34,462 nt of DNA, from positions 1 through 34,462 of the forward strand of contig NZ_JAEPMO010000030.1 of NCBI RefSeq assembly GCF_017643905.1, read 5' to 3'. A program made the position numbers and the translations under genes. Below, in pieces: positions 1 to 7,567 of the stretch; position 1 is the stretch's first letter, and every line of letters starts with the position of its first letter. The DNA comes from Marivita sp. GTDB lineage: Bacteria > Pseudomonadota > Alphaproteobacteria > Rhodobacterales > Rhodobacteraceae. Under the pieces are notes generated by a model. That model saw only the letters and a list, made by a program, of their open reading frames with translations. It made no database searches and was not told where the DNA came from.

Positions 1-1
1 A

Positions 2-58
2 ATCACCCCGGAACAATTGGAGCTCTTCGACACCCTCGATATACCAAAACCCGCTTGA
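2..58 (+). CDS. C-terminal end of an unidentified protein (partial)
   Basis: The second reading frame from the window edge is open and ends with TGA, giving the tail ITPEQLELFDTLDIPKPA. The acidic, leucine-spaced composition looks like a real protein end and it runs convergently towards the minus-strand EF-hand gene. I do not recognise the family. Because only 18 residues are visible, it could also be a chance open frame. Confidence 0.35.
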   Translation: MTPEQLELFDTLDIPKPA

Positions 59-111
59 TCCCTTCTCGGTAGTCACACAATGGCAGACCTGGCCATAACA
101 ATATCAATCAC

Positions 112-273
112 TTAGACGATTTGCTGTCGAACTTGGCTGGCCTCGGCCAAGGTGACCTGACCATCACCGTCCAAATCCCAGCTTTCGACGAAATGCCCGC
201 CGGGGACATTTTGTTGGGCGGTTGCGGTTGTTGCTGCGAAAAGAAGGGCAAGAAGGATGGGGGATTTGGGCAT
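112..273 (-). CDS. Very short exported EF-hand protein, probably truncated
   Basis: This encodes a 53-residue protein. Residues 1-20 form a signal peptide with a lysine near the start, a Leu/Ala-rich core and an Ala-Thr-Ala-Gln cleavage region. A single EF-hand calcium loop follows (DLDGDGQVTLAE, about residues 33-44), with Asp at loop positions 1, 3 and 5 and Glu at position 12. The start at 273 is preferred over an in-frame ATG at 288 because GAGG lies about 6 bases before it. Periplasmic EF-hand proteins of this type in roseobacters usually continue with further calcium loops; here a stop follows the first one and none of the three downstream frames resumes an EF-hand. It is either a degraded remnant or a genuine single-loop form. 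An AT-rich palindrome lies just upstream of its ribosome binding site. Function is unknown beyond likely calcium binding outside the cytoplasm. Confidence 0.6.
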   Translation of the reverse strand: MPKSPILLALLFAATTATAQQNVPGGHFVESWDLDGDGQVTLAEASQVRQQIV

Positions 274-282
274 GATGACCTC

Positions 283-310
283 ATACATATTAATTATTTG
301 GAATATGTAT
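283..310. repeat. AT-rich 9-bp perfect inverted repeat upstream of the EF-hand gene
   Basis: The arms ATACATATT (283-291) and AATATGTAT (302-310) flank a 10-base AT-rich loop. On the minus strand the repeat sits directly before the ribosome binding site of the EF-hand gene and after the stop of the CxxC protein gene. It could be an operator or a leader hairpin. It lacks the GC-rich stem expected of a terminator. Confidence 0.6.
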
Positions 311-353
311 TGCCGATAGATCTGATCTTCATCCCCCCAAAGTGTCGCAGGGT

Positions 354-689
354 CTAGGCGACCAGTTCGTCGAACACATCCAAGGCCTTGCCCGCATACA
401 TCAGGCCGGGGCCACCGCCCATCTGGATGCAGGTGGCCAGCACCTCGGACACCTCTTCGCGGGTTGCTCCCAGACGGATCAGCGCTTCGGTGTGGAAGAG
501 GATGCACGGCTCGCAACGCGTGGCTACGGCAATGCCAAGGGCCACGTATTCCTTTTCCTTGAAGGTGAGCGCCGCGTCTTTCTTGACGGTCTTGCCCAAG
601 GCCCCGAAGGCGGCAGTCGTGTCAGGGATTGCGCCGTTGAGAGATTTTAACTGTGCTTTCATGTCGGTGAGTTTGGCTTTCCAGCTCAT
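354..689 (-). CDS. AhpD-like carboxymuconolactone decarboxylase family protein
   Basis: The 111-residue protein is a single CMD/AhpD-type helical domain. The redox motif RCEPCILFH gives the CxxC pair at about residues 61-64 followed by the proton-relay His four residues later, as in alkylhydroperoxidase AhpD and related peroxidase-like proteins. It is therefore likely a small cytoplasmic thiol-disulfide or peroxide-handling enzyme; the substrate cannot be read from the sequence. The start at 689 is preceded by GGAG at suitable spacing, whereas a longer upstream frame to 812 runs through the mcd terminator and is unlikely. It is co-oriented with the EF-hand gene 80 bases downstream and separated from mcd by a terminator, so it is probably transcribed on its own. 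Confidence 0.85.
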   Translation of the reverse strand: MSWKAKLTDMKAQLKSLNGAIPDTTAAFGALGKTVKKDAALTFKEKEYVALGIAVATRCEPCILFHTEALIRLGATREEVSEVLATCIQMGGGPGLMYAGKALDVFDELVA

Positions 690-771
690 ATCATGCTCCT
701 GCGATGTGTTTGCCTCGCAAGAGCATTCTGGTTCGCGACGGTCTTTGATGCAGATCAGGCACGCGGGCCGG

Positions 772-807
772 GTGCAAAAAAGAAGGCCGGACACAGCGTC
801 CGGCCTT
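772..807 (-). terminator. Rho-independent terminator of mcd
   Basis: A perfect 10-bp stem AAGGCCGGAC / GTCCGGCCTT (783-792 and 798-807) with a 5-base loop begins 27 bases after the mcd stop. Reading on the minus strand, the stem is followed by TCTTTTTT, the classical U-tract. Confidence 0.9.
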
Positions 808-834
808 TGCAACTTCTGTGATCTGTTCGGCGCC

Positions 835-2523
835 TTACCCCAGCAGGCGCCGCGCGATGACCTGCGCCTGAATCTCAGCCGCCCCTTCGAAGATGTTCAG
901 GATGCGCGCGTCACACAGGATGCGGCTGATCTTGTATTCCAGCGCGAAGCCGTTGCCGCCGTGGATTTGCAGCGCGTTGTCGGCCGCAGCCCAAGCCACA
1001 CGTGCACCCAGCAGCTTGGCCATGCCTGCTTCAAGGTCGCAACGGCGGCCTTCGTCCTTTTCGCGTGCCGAGAAGTAGGTCAGCTGACGCGCGATCATGA
1101 TTTCGACCGCCATCATCGCCAGTTTCGAAGCGACACGGGGGAAGTTGATCAGCGATTTGCCAAATTGCTTGCGGTCCTGCGCATACTTCATGCCTTCGTC
1201 CAGCGCAGATTGCGCGACGCCGATGGCCCGGGCGGCGGTCTGGATGCGGGCGGACTCAAACGTCTCCATAAGCTGTTTGAAGCCTTTGCCCTCTTCCATG
1301 CCGAGCAGGTTCTCGCCCTTCACTTTGAAATCGTCGAAGTTCAGCGTGTATTCCTTCATGCCGCGATAGCCGAGGACTTCGATCTCACCGCCCGAGATTC
1401 CGGGATTCTGCCAGGGCTGTTCGTCGGTGCCGGGGGTCTTTTCGGCGAGGAACATCGACAGACCACGGTAGTCGGTGGTGTCGGGGATTGTACGGGCCAG
1501 CACGGTCATTACATGCGTACGGGCCGCATGTGTGATCCACGTTTTGTTGCCGTTGATGACCCAATCGCCGTTTTCGTCTTTCACGGCTTTGGTGCGGAGC
1601 GACCCAAGGTCGGAGCCGGTGTTCGGTTCCGTAAAGACAGCGGTCGGGAGGATCTCACCAGAGGCAAGGCCCGGCAGCCATTTGGCTTTCTGTTCGTCCG
1701 TGCCGCCAGCGATCACCAACTCTGCAGCGATCTCGGACCGCGTGCCCAGAGAGCCGACACCGATATAGCCGCGCGAAAGTTCCTCGGAGACCACGCACAT
1801 GGAGTTCTTGGAGAGCCCAAAGCCGCCATGTTCTTCCGGAATGGTCAGGCCGAAGACGCCCATTTCGGCCAACTCGTCGATGATCTCCATCGGGATGAGT
1901 TCGTCCTTGAGGTGCCATTCGTGCGCGTAGGGCTCCACCTTGTCGAGCGAGAAGCGGCGGAATTGTTCGCGGATCATGTCGAGTTCATCGTCAAGGCCGC
2001 AGGCCCCCACGGTCAGCTCTGCGCTGCGCTCCTGCATGAGTTCGACAAGACGCATACGGGCCGCCTGGGTATTGGCGCTCTGGGTCAGCTGCAAGACCTC
2101 TGGTGTCATCAGAACACGCATGTCGTCCTGAGACAGGCCGATGTCCTGAAGGCGGACCATTTCGCCCTGGTTCATCTGGATGCCGCCGTAGATCTGCCAG
2201 AGGTATTCGCCAAAAGCGATCTGGTGGATCAGCTGTTCGACCTCGCCAAACTTGCCATCAGCAGACAGACGTTCGGCCCAGCCCTGCATCTGGCGCAGGG
2301 ATTCCACATAGGTGGCAAGCCATGCAAGGCCGTGTGCTGCCGTCTGGTTTTCTTCGATCAGGGCACCTGAAACCCGGCCATCCGCTTCGACCATACCCCG
2401 CACGCGGGCGTTCGCCACCTCGAGGATGGTGTTTGCCGGTTCGATTGCCGCACCTGTCAGCGCCAGCAGATCAGGGAGGACCGTTGCAGTGGTCAGGGTC
2501 AGGTCTTGTCCATCATGGGCCAT
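835..2523 (-). CDS. mcd: (2S)-methylsuccinyl-CoA dehydrogenase, ethylmalonyl-CoA pathway
   Basis: The 562-residue protein carries a standard FAD-dependent acyl-CoA dehydrogenase fold from about residue 175 to the end, preceded by a helical extension of about 170 residues. Ordinary short-chain acyl-CoA dehydrogenases are near 380-400 residues; the long N-terminal extension is characteristic of methylsuccinyl-CoA dehydrogenase. Visible motifs are TEPNTGSDLGS (298-308), RKQFGK (451-456) and the catalytic glutamate in IFEGAAEIQ (Glu546). The enzyme oxidises methylsuccinyl-CoA to mesaconyl-CoA during acetyl-CoA assimilation and passes electrons to ETF, whose genes lie at 12013-13700. The gene is flanked by terminators on both sides and so looks monocistronic. 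The family assignment is certain; the exact substrate is inferred from length and lineage. Confidence 0.82.
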   Translation of the reverse strand: MAHDGQDLTLTTATVLPDLLALTGAAIEPANTILEVANARVRGMVEADGRVSGALIEENQTAAHGLAWLATYVESLRQMQGWAERLSADGKFGEVEQLIHQIAFGEYLWQIYGGIQMNQGEMVRLQDIGLSQDDMRVLMTPEVLQLTQSANTQAARMRLVELMQERSAELTVGACGLDDELDMIREQFRRFSLDKVEPYAHEWHLKDELIPMEIIDELAEMGVFGLTIPEEHGGFGLSKNSMCVVSEELSRGYIGVGSLGTRSEIAAELVIAGGTDEQKAKWLPGLASGEILPTAVFTEPNTGSDLGSLRTKAVKDENGDWVINGNKTWITHAARTHVMTVLARTIPDTTDYRGLSMFLAEKTPGTDEQPWQNPGISGGEIEVLGYRGMKEYTLNFDDFKVKGENLLGMEEGKGFKQLMETFESARIQTAARAIGVAQSALDEGMKYAQDRKQFGKSLINFPRVASKLAMMAVEIMIARQLTYFSAREKDEGRRCDLEAGMAKLLGARVAWAAADNALQIHGGNGFALEYKISRILCDARILNIFEGAAEIQAQVIARRLLG

Positions 2524-2628
2524 GAATCACGTCCTTTTCAGCTTTCGCGCTCAATATCTATTTTGCAGGCGCAGCGCAACAAAAATACCAAACTGGCTCT
2601 GGATTTGTTTCAATCTTTCGTCTTGAAT

Positions 2629-2669
2629 TGTTTCTGCGCGGCGCTAGCCGCACTGCGCGCGCAGAAACA
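2629..2669. repeat. 12-bp inverted repeat between pckA terminator and mcd
   Basis: The arms TGTTTCTGCGCG (2629-2640) and CGCGCAGAAACA (2658-2669) are perfectly complementary, and a second small hairpin GCGGC/GCCGC (2638-2651) competes within it. It lies about 100 bases upstream of mcd and just past the pckA terminator. It may be a second transcript-end hairpin or an element of the mcd control region. Confidence 0.6.
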
Positions 2670-2710
2670 AAAAAGGGCGAGCACACCTGAGTATGGTACG
2701 CTCGCCCTTT
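2665..2710 (-). terminator. Rho-independent terminator of pckA
   Basis: An 11-bp stem AAAGGGCGAGC / GCTCGCCCTTT (2672-2682 and 2700-2710) with a 17-base loop lies 29 bases after the pckA stop. On the minus strand it is followed by a T-rich tract (TTTTTTGTTTC). Confidence 0.88.
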
Positions 2711-2739
2711 ATTTCCAAGCGCCTTTCGACGCAGGTGCC

Positions 2740-4338
2740 TTAGCCGATGGCGGCGGCTTTCACGTCGTCGTCGATGAACGGCACGTATTGCGCAAAATTG
2801 TCGGCAAACATCTGCACCAGCTTGGCGGCCTGTGCGTCATATGCCTCTTTGTCGTTCCAGGTGCGGCGCGGATCAAGCAGCATGTCCGGCACACCTTCGA
2901 CCTTGACCGGCACTTCGAAGCCGAAGTTGGGGTCTTTGCGGAACTCGGCCTCGGCAAGGCTCCCGTCGAGGGCGGCTGTCAGCAGGGCGCGGGTTGCCTT
3001 GATCGGCATCCGCTGTCCAGAACCGTAGGCCCCGCCGGTCCAGCCGGTGTTTACCAGCCAGCACGTCGCACCATGCGACGCGATCTTTTCGCGCAGCAGG
3101 TTGCCATAAACCTCGGGGCGGCGCGGCATGAAGGGCGCGCCGAAGCAGGTCGAGAACGTGGGCTCCGGTTCGGTGACGCCACGCTCTGTCCCGGCCACCT
3201 TGGAGGTGAAGCCAGACAGGAAGTGATACATCGCCTGTGCCGGTGTCAGCCGCGCGATTGGAGGCAGAACGCCGAACGCGTCGCAGGTCAGCATGATGAT
3301 GTTTTTCGGATGTCCACCAAGCGCGCTTTCGGACGCGTTCGAAATGTAGTCGAGAGGGTAGGCGCAGCGCATGTTCGCGGTCAGGCTGTCGTCCTTGAAA
3401 TCAAGCTCGAACGTCTCGGGATCGAACATCATGTTCTCGATGACTGTTCCGAACTTGGTGGTGGTCGCGTAGATCTCGGGCTCGGCCTCGGCTGACAGGT
3501 TGATCGTCTTGGCGTAACAGCCGCCTTCGAAGTTGAAGGTGCCGCGGTCGGACCAGCCGTGTTCGTCGTCGCCGATCAGAACGCGGTTCGGGTCAGCGGA
3601 GAGTGTGGTCTTGCCGGTGCCCGAAAGGCCAAAGAAGATCGCGGTGTCGACCGGGTTGCCAACGGCGTGGTTGGCCGAGCAGTGCATCGGCATGATGCCC
3701 TTTTCCGGCAACAGGTAGTTCAACAGCGAGAAGATGGATTTCTTGTTCTCGCCTGCGTATTCGGTGCCGCCGATCAGGATCAGCTTCTTGTCGAAGTTCA
3801 TTGCGATCACTGTTTCGGACCGGCAGCTGTGTTTCTTGGGGTCAGCCTTGAACGACGGGCAATTGATGACCGTGAAATCAGCCGTGAAGCTGTCGAGGTC
3901 TTCGCGTTCCGGGCGGCGCATCATGTGACGGATGAAGAGGTTGTGCCACGCCAGTTCCTGAATGAAGCGCACGTCGATGGAGTGCTTGGGATCGGCGCCG
4001 CCAACGAGGTCCTGCACGAAGTATTCGCGGCCTTTCATGTGCTCGAGCATGTCGGCATAAAGCGCGTCGAACCCTTCGGGTGACATGGGCGCGTTGTTTT
4101 CCCACCAGATCGTGTCGGCCACGCTGTCAGTCTTGACGACGTGCTTGTCCTTGGGGGACCGCCCGGTGAACTTGCCGGTGGTCACAAGGAACGCCCCACC
4201 ATTGCCCAGCGTACCTTCGCCGCGTTTGAGCGCGGCTTCGATAAGCGCGGGCTCTGTGAGGTTGTAATAGACATTGCCAAGCCCGTTGATCTGTTGATCT
4301 TCCAGCCGGAATTCCGGGTTCACCCGTCCAAATGTCAT
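2740..4338 (-). CDS. pckA: Phosphoenolpyruvate carboxykinase (ATP)
   Basis: The 532-residue length and motifs match ATP-dependent PEP carboxykinase: the substrate-site segment [10 protein letters not shown] (191-200), the P-loop GLSGTGKTT (237-245) and the metal-binding GDDEHGW (256-262). The enzyme converts oxaloacetate and ATP to phosphoenolpyruvate, the entry step of gluconeogenesis, in the cytosol. The start at 4338 has AGGAG 8 bases upstream. The gene is divergent from chvI, an arrangement well known in alphaproteobacteria. The shared 344-base control region contains tandem repeats and a long inverted repeat that could serve carbon-source control. A terminator follows the gene, so it is probably monocistronic. 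Confidence 0.97.
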   Translation of the reverse strand: MTFGRVNPEFRLEDQQINGLGNVYYNLTEPALIEAALKRGEGTLGNGGAFLVTTGKFTGRSPKDKHVVKTDSVADTIWWENNAPMSPEGFDALYADMLEHMKGREYFVQDLVGGADPKHSIDVRFIQELAWHNLFIRHMMRRPEREDLDSFTADFTVINCPSFKADPKKHSCRSETVIAMNFDKKLILIGGTEYAGENKKSIFSLLNYLLPEKGIMPMHCSANHAVGNPVDTAIFFGLSGTGKTTLSADPNRVLIGDDEHGWSDRGTFNFEGGCYAKTINLSAEAEPEIYATTTKFGTVIENMMFDPETFELDFKDDSLTANMRCAYPLDYISNASESALGGHPKNIIMLTCDAFGVLPPIARLTPAQAMYHFLSGFTSKVAGTERGVTEPEPTFSTCFGAPFMPRRPEVYGNLLREKIASHGATCWLVNTGWTGGAYGSGQRMPIKATRALLTAALDGSLAEAEFRKDPNFGFEVPVKVEGVPDMLLDPRRTWNDKEAYDAQAAKLVQMFADNFAQYVPFIDDDVKAAAIG

Positions 4339-4386
4339 TTGCCAAGCTCCTGTAGCCGCGCGTCGTGCGGCGGTATTGAAGAGGGA

Positions 4387-4439
4387 CTAAGAGGTCACGT
4401 CCCACCCGTGGCGGAACGCCCAGGGTATTGGCCTCTTAG
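4387..4439. repeat. Inverted repeat in the pckA upstream region
   Basis: CTAAGAGG (4387-4394) and CCTCTTAG (4432-4439) are perfect complements, and two further pairs extend the stem if a wobble is allowed. It lies 49-101 bases upstream of the pckA start, so it could be a structured mRNA leader or a two-site operator. Confidence 0.5.
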
Positions 4440-4478
4440 CATGTCGTTTCCAAATCTGAACAGGACGCAATCGCGCAG

Positions 4479-4510
4479 TTAGCGCAACCAAAACGGGTTT
4501 AGCGCAACCA
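4479..4510. promoter_or_regulatory. Tandem direct repeats TTAGCGCAACCA, 20-bp period
   Basis: The 12-mer TTAGCGCAACCA occurs at 4479-4490 and again at 4499-4510, exactly two helical turns apart, so both copies face the same side of the DNA. An additional GCGCA core lies at 4473-4477 and another, in TTGGCGCAA, overlaps the chvI -35 element at 4610-4618. The first copy begins with GTTAGCG, shared with the palindrome upstream of pyk. This looks like a regulator binding site; the protein may be ChvI itself or a LacI-type carbon regulator. Confidence 0.55.
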
Positions 4511-4609
4511 TGGCCGCTCTCCGCTCACCGGTGTGATGCAAATTAGTCATCCGTAAGGAATTTTCCGTCTCAATAAGGCAGTCGGTGCGGAGTGATTCGC
4601 AGAATTGAG

Positions 4610-4638
4610 TTGGCGCAAACGGAAAAAAGCCACATAAT
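4610..4638 (+). promoter_or_regulatory. Sigma-70-type promoter candidate for chvI
   Basis: TTGGCG (4610-4615) and CATAAT (4633-4638) are separated by 17 bases, matching the -35 and -10 consensus at 4/6 and 5/6 positions. The predicted start of transcription near 4645 would leave a leader of about 40 bases before chvI. A perfect TATAAT at 4651-4656 is an alternative -10 but lacks a -35 at proper spacing. Confidence 0.5.
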
Positions 4639-4682
4639 GGCGGAAAAAAATATAATTGAGAGCAGAACAAGGAACACCATCC

Positions 4683-5387
4683 ATGTCGAAAATCGCCCTT
4701 GTGGACGATGACAGGAATATCCTGACATCGGTCGCGATCACCCTTGAGGCTGAGGGTTTCGAGGTTGAGACCTATAATGACGGACAGGCCGCGCTGGACG
4801 CATTCAACAAGAAGATGCCGGACATGGCCGTCTTCGATATCAAGATGCCACGCATGGATGGCATGGACCTGTTGCAACGGGTGCGTCAGAAATCGAAGAT
4901 GCCGGTCATCTTCCTGACGTCCAAAGATGACGAAATCGACGAAGTTCTGGGCCTTCGCATGGGTGCGGACGACTACGTCAAGAAGCCGTTTTCCCAGCGT
5001 CTTCTGGTTGAGCGCATTCGCGCGCTCCTGCGCCGCCAGGACGCGATTTCCGGCGATGCCAACGGTATCGAGGTTGAAGAGACCAAACTGATGGTGCGGG
5101 GCAACCTGACCATGGACCCGCTGCGCCATTCGGTATCCTGGAAAGGTCAGGACGTGTCGCTGACCGTGACGGAATTCCTGCTGTTGCAGGCTCTTGCGCA
5201 GCGTCCGGGTTTCGTGAAATCGCGCGATCAACTGATGGATGTGGCCTACGACGATCAGGTCTATGTCGATGACCGCACCATCGACAGCCACATCAAGCGG
5301 CTGCGCAAGAAAATGCGCACGGTCGATAACGACTTCTCGGCTATCGAAACGCTTTACGGGATCGGGTACCGTTACAACGAAGAGTGA
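4683..5387 (+). CDS. chvI: ChvI-type response regulator (OmpR/PhoB family)
   Basis: The 234-residue protein has a receiver domain (about 3-115) with the acidic pocket Asp8-Asp10, phospho-acceptor Asp52 in VFDIKMP, and the KKPF lysine region, followed by a winged-helix DNA-binding domain (about 135-232) ending in GIGYRY. The start at 4683 follows AAGGA; an upstream in-frame ATG at 4656 overlaps the AT-rich promoter and is unlikely. The partner kinase chvG begins 2 bases after the stop. In related bacteria ChvG-ChvI senses acid or cell-envelope stress and controls surface and metabolic genes. Clustering with hprK, rapZ and PTS genes and divergence from pckA are the conserved alphaproteobacterial arrangement. 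Confidence 0.93.
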   Translation: MSKIALVDDDRNILTSVAITLEAEGFEVETYNDGQAALDAFNKKMPDMAVFDIKMPRMDGMDLLQRVRQKSKMPVIFLTSKDDEIDEVLGLRMGADDYVKKPFSQRLLVERIRALLRRQDAISGDANGIEVEETKLMVRGNLTMDPLRHSVSWKGQDVSLTVTEFLLLQALAQRPGFVKSRDQLMDVAYDDQVYVDDRTIDSHIKRLRKKMRTVDNDFSAIETLYGIGYRYNEE

Positions 5388-5389
5388 CC

Positions 5390-7102
5390 ATGGCACTGGT
5401 TGAGGGTGTGACCCACGGCAAGGACGGCGGGCGCAAGGACGCGGATGTGGTGCTCGGGGACGATTGGGTCGCCCCCGACAGAACAGTCGAGTCCGAAGTG
5501 CGCAACAGCCGCGAAAAGCGCGGGCTGTTTTCTCTCAACCGGTCCCCCCTGACCCGCAAGATCATCACCTTCAATCTGGTTGCCCTCAACTTTCTTGTTG
5601 CGGGCATCCTGTTTCTCAACTCGTCGCGGGACACGCTGGCCGAACAAAAGGCCGAAGCGGTCCGCGTCGAGGTGGAATTGATCGCAGACGTCTTCGAAGC
5701 GCAGGCCATGCAGGCCGAGTCCGTCAATCTTGGAACGGGCGAAGGCATTGACGTGTCCGAAACGCTCGACAATCTCGAGATGAGGCGCGGCTTGCAGGTG
5801 TTCGTTTTTGACGCCGCACGGTTTCTCGTCGGAAATGTCGACGCATCGAGCGGTGCAAACGGGCTTTCTATCGCGGAAAAGCCGACCGTCATTTCCGATT
5901 TCCTTCTCACCGTCTGGAGCAGCGTGTCATCGGTCTTTCAGCCAGATGAAAGCAGGCAACCGCTGACGCTGGAAGACATCCTGCGGCGCCAGATCGAAGA
6001 GACCGATCCGACCCTCACGCGGATCGAGCGGTCTGAAGGGCCGAATGGTGAGACTATCTTCACCGCGCTCAGCCCAATCGAGGTCTACAGCGGTGTTGCT
6101 GGGACAATTGCTCTGGTCAGTTATGCGCCCGAAATCGACGCAGCGGTTCGACTTGAGCGCGAGAATGTGTTGCAGATGTTCGTGATCGCCACACTCGTGT
6201 CGATTGGTCTGAGCCTTGTTCTGGCCTCGACCATCTCAAACCCGATTTCGAACCTTGCCGATGCCGCCGAAGTGGGCCGTGATCGCAACCGTCGCAACGT
6301 GTCCTCGGGGCGCATTCGCATCCCGGACCTGACCGCGCGGCCGGACGAGATTGGGCGGCTGTCTGGTGCTTTGCGTGGCATGGTCGCCGCGTTGTATGAC
6401 CGGATCGATGCGAATGAACAGTTTGCAGCCGATGTGGCGCATGAAATCAAGAATCCGCTCGCCTCTCTTCGGTCCGCTGTGGGAACCCTGCGGTTGGCCA
6501 AGCGGCCTGACCAAGTCGAACGTCTTCTGGATGTGATCGACCACGATGTCCGCCGCCTTGACCGTCTTGTCAGCGACATCTCGAACGCATCCCGCCTCGA
6601 CAGCGAGTTGGTCAAGGAAGAAGAAGCCGAATTCAACCTTCTCGACATGCTGCGCAATCTGGCGCAGTTCCTTGGCGATGATGCCAAGCGGCAGGGCATC
6701 GAATTCATCGCGGATTTGCCGGATCGTCCGATCCTTGTGCATGGGCTTGAGGCCCGTCTGGCACAGGTGTTTGTCAACCTCATCACCAATGCAATCAGCT
6801 TTTGCGAAGATGGCGATGCCATCCGGATCTGGGCGCGCCGTCGGGAGAACCGTGTTTTGATCGTGGTCGAAGACACAGGCCCCGGCATTCCGGACGAAGC
6901 GCTGACCAAGATCTTCAAACGATTTTATTCTCAACGTCCTGAAACGGATTTCGGGAACAATTCCGGGCTTGGTCTGGCGATTTCCAAGCAGATCGTCGAG
7001 GCGCATGGCGGTGTGATCTGGGCCGAAAATATCCGCCTGACCGAGGCTGACGCTACATCCGAACCGCTCGGCGCGCGATTTGTCGTCGGATTGCCGGTCT
7101 AG
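5390..7102 (+). CDS. chvG: ChvG-type membrane sensor histidine kinase
   Basis: The 570-residue protein has a cytoplasmic N-terminal segment, a first membrane helix (about 58-77), a periplasmic sensor of about 180 residues, a second helix (about 260-280), a HAMP linker, a dimerisation domain with the phospho-accepting His351 in VAHEIKNPL, and an ATPase domain with N-box NLITNAI, G1 DTGPGIPDE and G2 GLGLAISKQ. The periplasmic part is the ChvG/ExoS type by context. An alternative GTG start at 5384 would overlap the chvI stop; ATG 5390 is preferred for its GAAGAG spacing. It phosphorylates ChvI. hprK starts 8 bases downstream, so envelope sensing and the PTS module are probably co-transcribed. 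Confidence 0.92.
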   Translation: MALVEGVTHGKDGGRKDADVVLGDDWVAPDRTVESEVRNSREKRGLFSLNRSPLTRKIITFNLVALNFLVAGILFLNSSRDTLAEQKAEAVRVEVELIADVFEAQAMQAESVNLGTGEGIDVSETLDNLEMRRGLQVFVFDAARFLVGNVDASSGANGLSIAEKPTVISDFLLTVWSSVSSVFQPDESRQPLTLEDILRRQIEETDPTLTRIERSEGPNGETIFTALSPIEVYSGVAGTIALVSYAPEIDAAVRLERENVLQMFVIATLVSIGLSLVLASTISNPISNLADAAEVGRDRNRRNVSSGRIRIPDLTARPDEIGRLSGALRGMVAALYDRIDANEQFAADVAHEIKNPLASLRSAVGTLRLAKRPDQVERLLDVIDHDVRRLDRLVSDISNASRLDSELVKEEEAEFNLLDMLRNLAQFLGDDAKRQGIEFIADLPDRPILVHGLEARLAQVFVNLITNAISFCEDGDAIRIWARRRENRVLIVVEDTGPGIPDEALTKIFKRFYSQRPETDFGNNSGLGLAISKQIVEAHGGVIWAENIRLTEADATSEPLGARFVVGLPV

Positions 7103-7110
7103 GCCGCCAC

Positions 7111-7551
7111 ATGTCCGACCCTGAACCATTGGTTCTTCATGCAACCGCAGTCGCACTTGGTGACAAGGCTGTGCTGATTACAGGATCATCCGGCAGCGGG
7201 AAGTCTTCTTTGGCACTCGAAATGATGGCGCGCGGGGCGACGCTGGTTTCCGATGACCGTGTGATCCTGTCGCGCAGCGGGCAGACCGTGATGCTGTCCT
7301 GCCCCGAATTTCTGAGCGGCATGATCGAAGCACGTGGCGTGGGCCTCTTGCATGCCAGCTACCGGTCGCGTGTTGCGCTCGCCCTCGTGGTGGATATGGA
7401 CCAGATTGAAACCGACCGATTGCCTGCGCACCGCACCATCACGCAGCTATCGCAAACGTTTCCATTGCTTCACAATGTTGCGTCAGGGCATTTTCCTGCC
7501 GCTATTTTGCAATATCTACGCTCCGACGGGCGTGCGGACATGCAGCCCTGA
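7111..7551 (+). CDS. hprK: Short HPr kinase/phosphorylase
   Basis: At 146 residues this is only the catalytic domain of HPr kinase/phosphorylase; the N-terminal domain found in Firmicutes (total about 310 residues) is absent, as is normal for alphaproteobacteria. The P-loop GSSGSGKS (25-32), VSDDR (46-50) and the HprK signature IEARGVGLL (72-80) are present. It is expected to phosphorylate and dephosphorylate a serine of HPr, encoded four genes downstream (Ser49), linking PTS phosphorylation state to metabolism or to ChvG signalling. It lies between chvG and rapZ with short gaps, consistent with one operon. Confidence 0.93.
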   Translation: MSDPEPLVLHATAVALGDKAVLITGSSGSGKSSLALEMMARGATLVSDDRVILSRSGQTVMLSCPEFLSGMIEARGVGLLHASYRSRVALALVVDMDQIETDRLPAHRTITQLSQTFPLLHNVASGHFPAAILQYLRSDGRADMQP

Positions 7552-7567
7552 GCGCAGAAGCAGAGAC

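Larger units (their letters stand above)
4339..4682. other. Divergent control region between pckA and chvI (no gene seen)
   Basis: These 344 bases hold no credible coding sequence; a long minus-strand frame entering from chvI is antisense shadow. From the pckA side the region contains an inverted repeat (4387-4439), tandem direct repeats (4479-4490 and 4499-4510), and a promoter candidate for chvI (4610-4638). The chvI side, from about 4550, is noticeably AT-richer than the surrounding genes, as expected of a promoter. Confidence 0.8.

Noticed and set aside
388-2370. A 660-codon plus-strand open frame opposite the AhpD-like and mcd genes
   Set aside because: It is fully antisense to genes with recognisable catalytic motifs, spans the mcd terminator and resembles no protein family; it is an artefact of GC-rich codon use.
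2506-3495. Plus-strand open frame of 329 codons opposite pckA
   Set aside because: It is antisense to the pckA coding region and crosses its terminator, with no family resemblance.
4479-5396. Minus-strand open frame of 305 codons opposite chvI
   Set aside because: It mirrors the chvI coding sequence and runs through the promoter region; chvI has clear receiver and DNA-binding domains.
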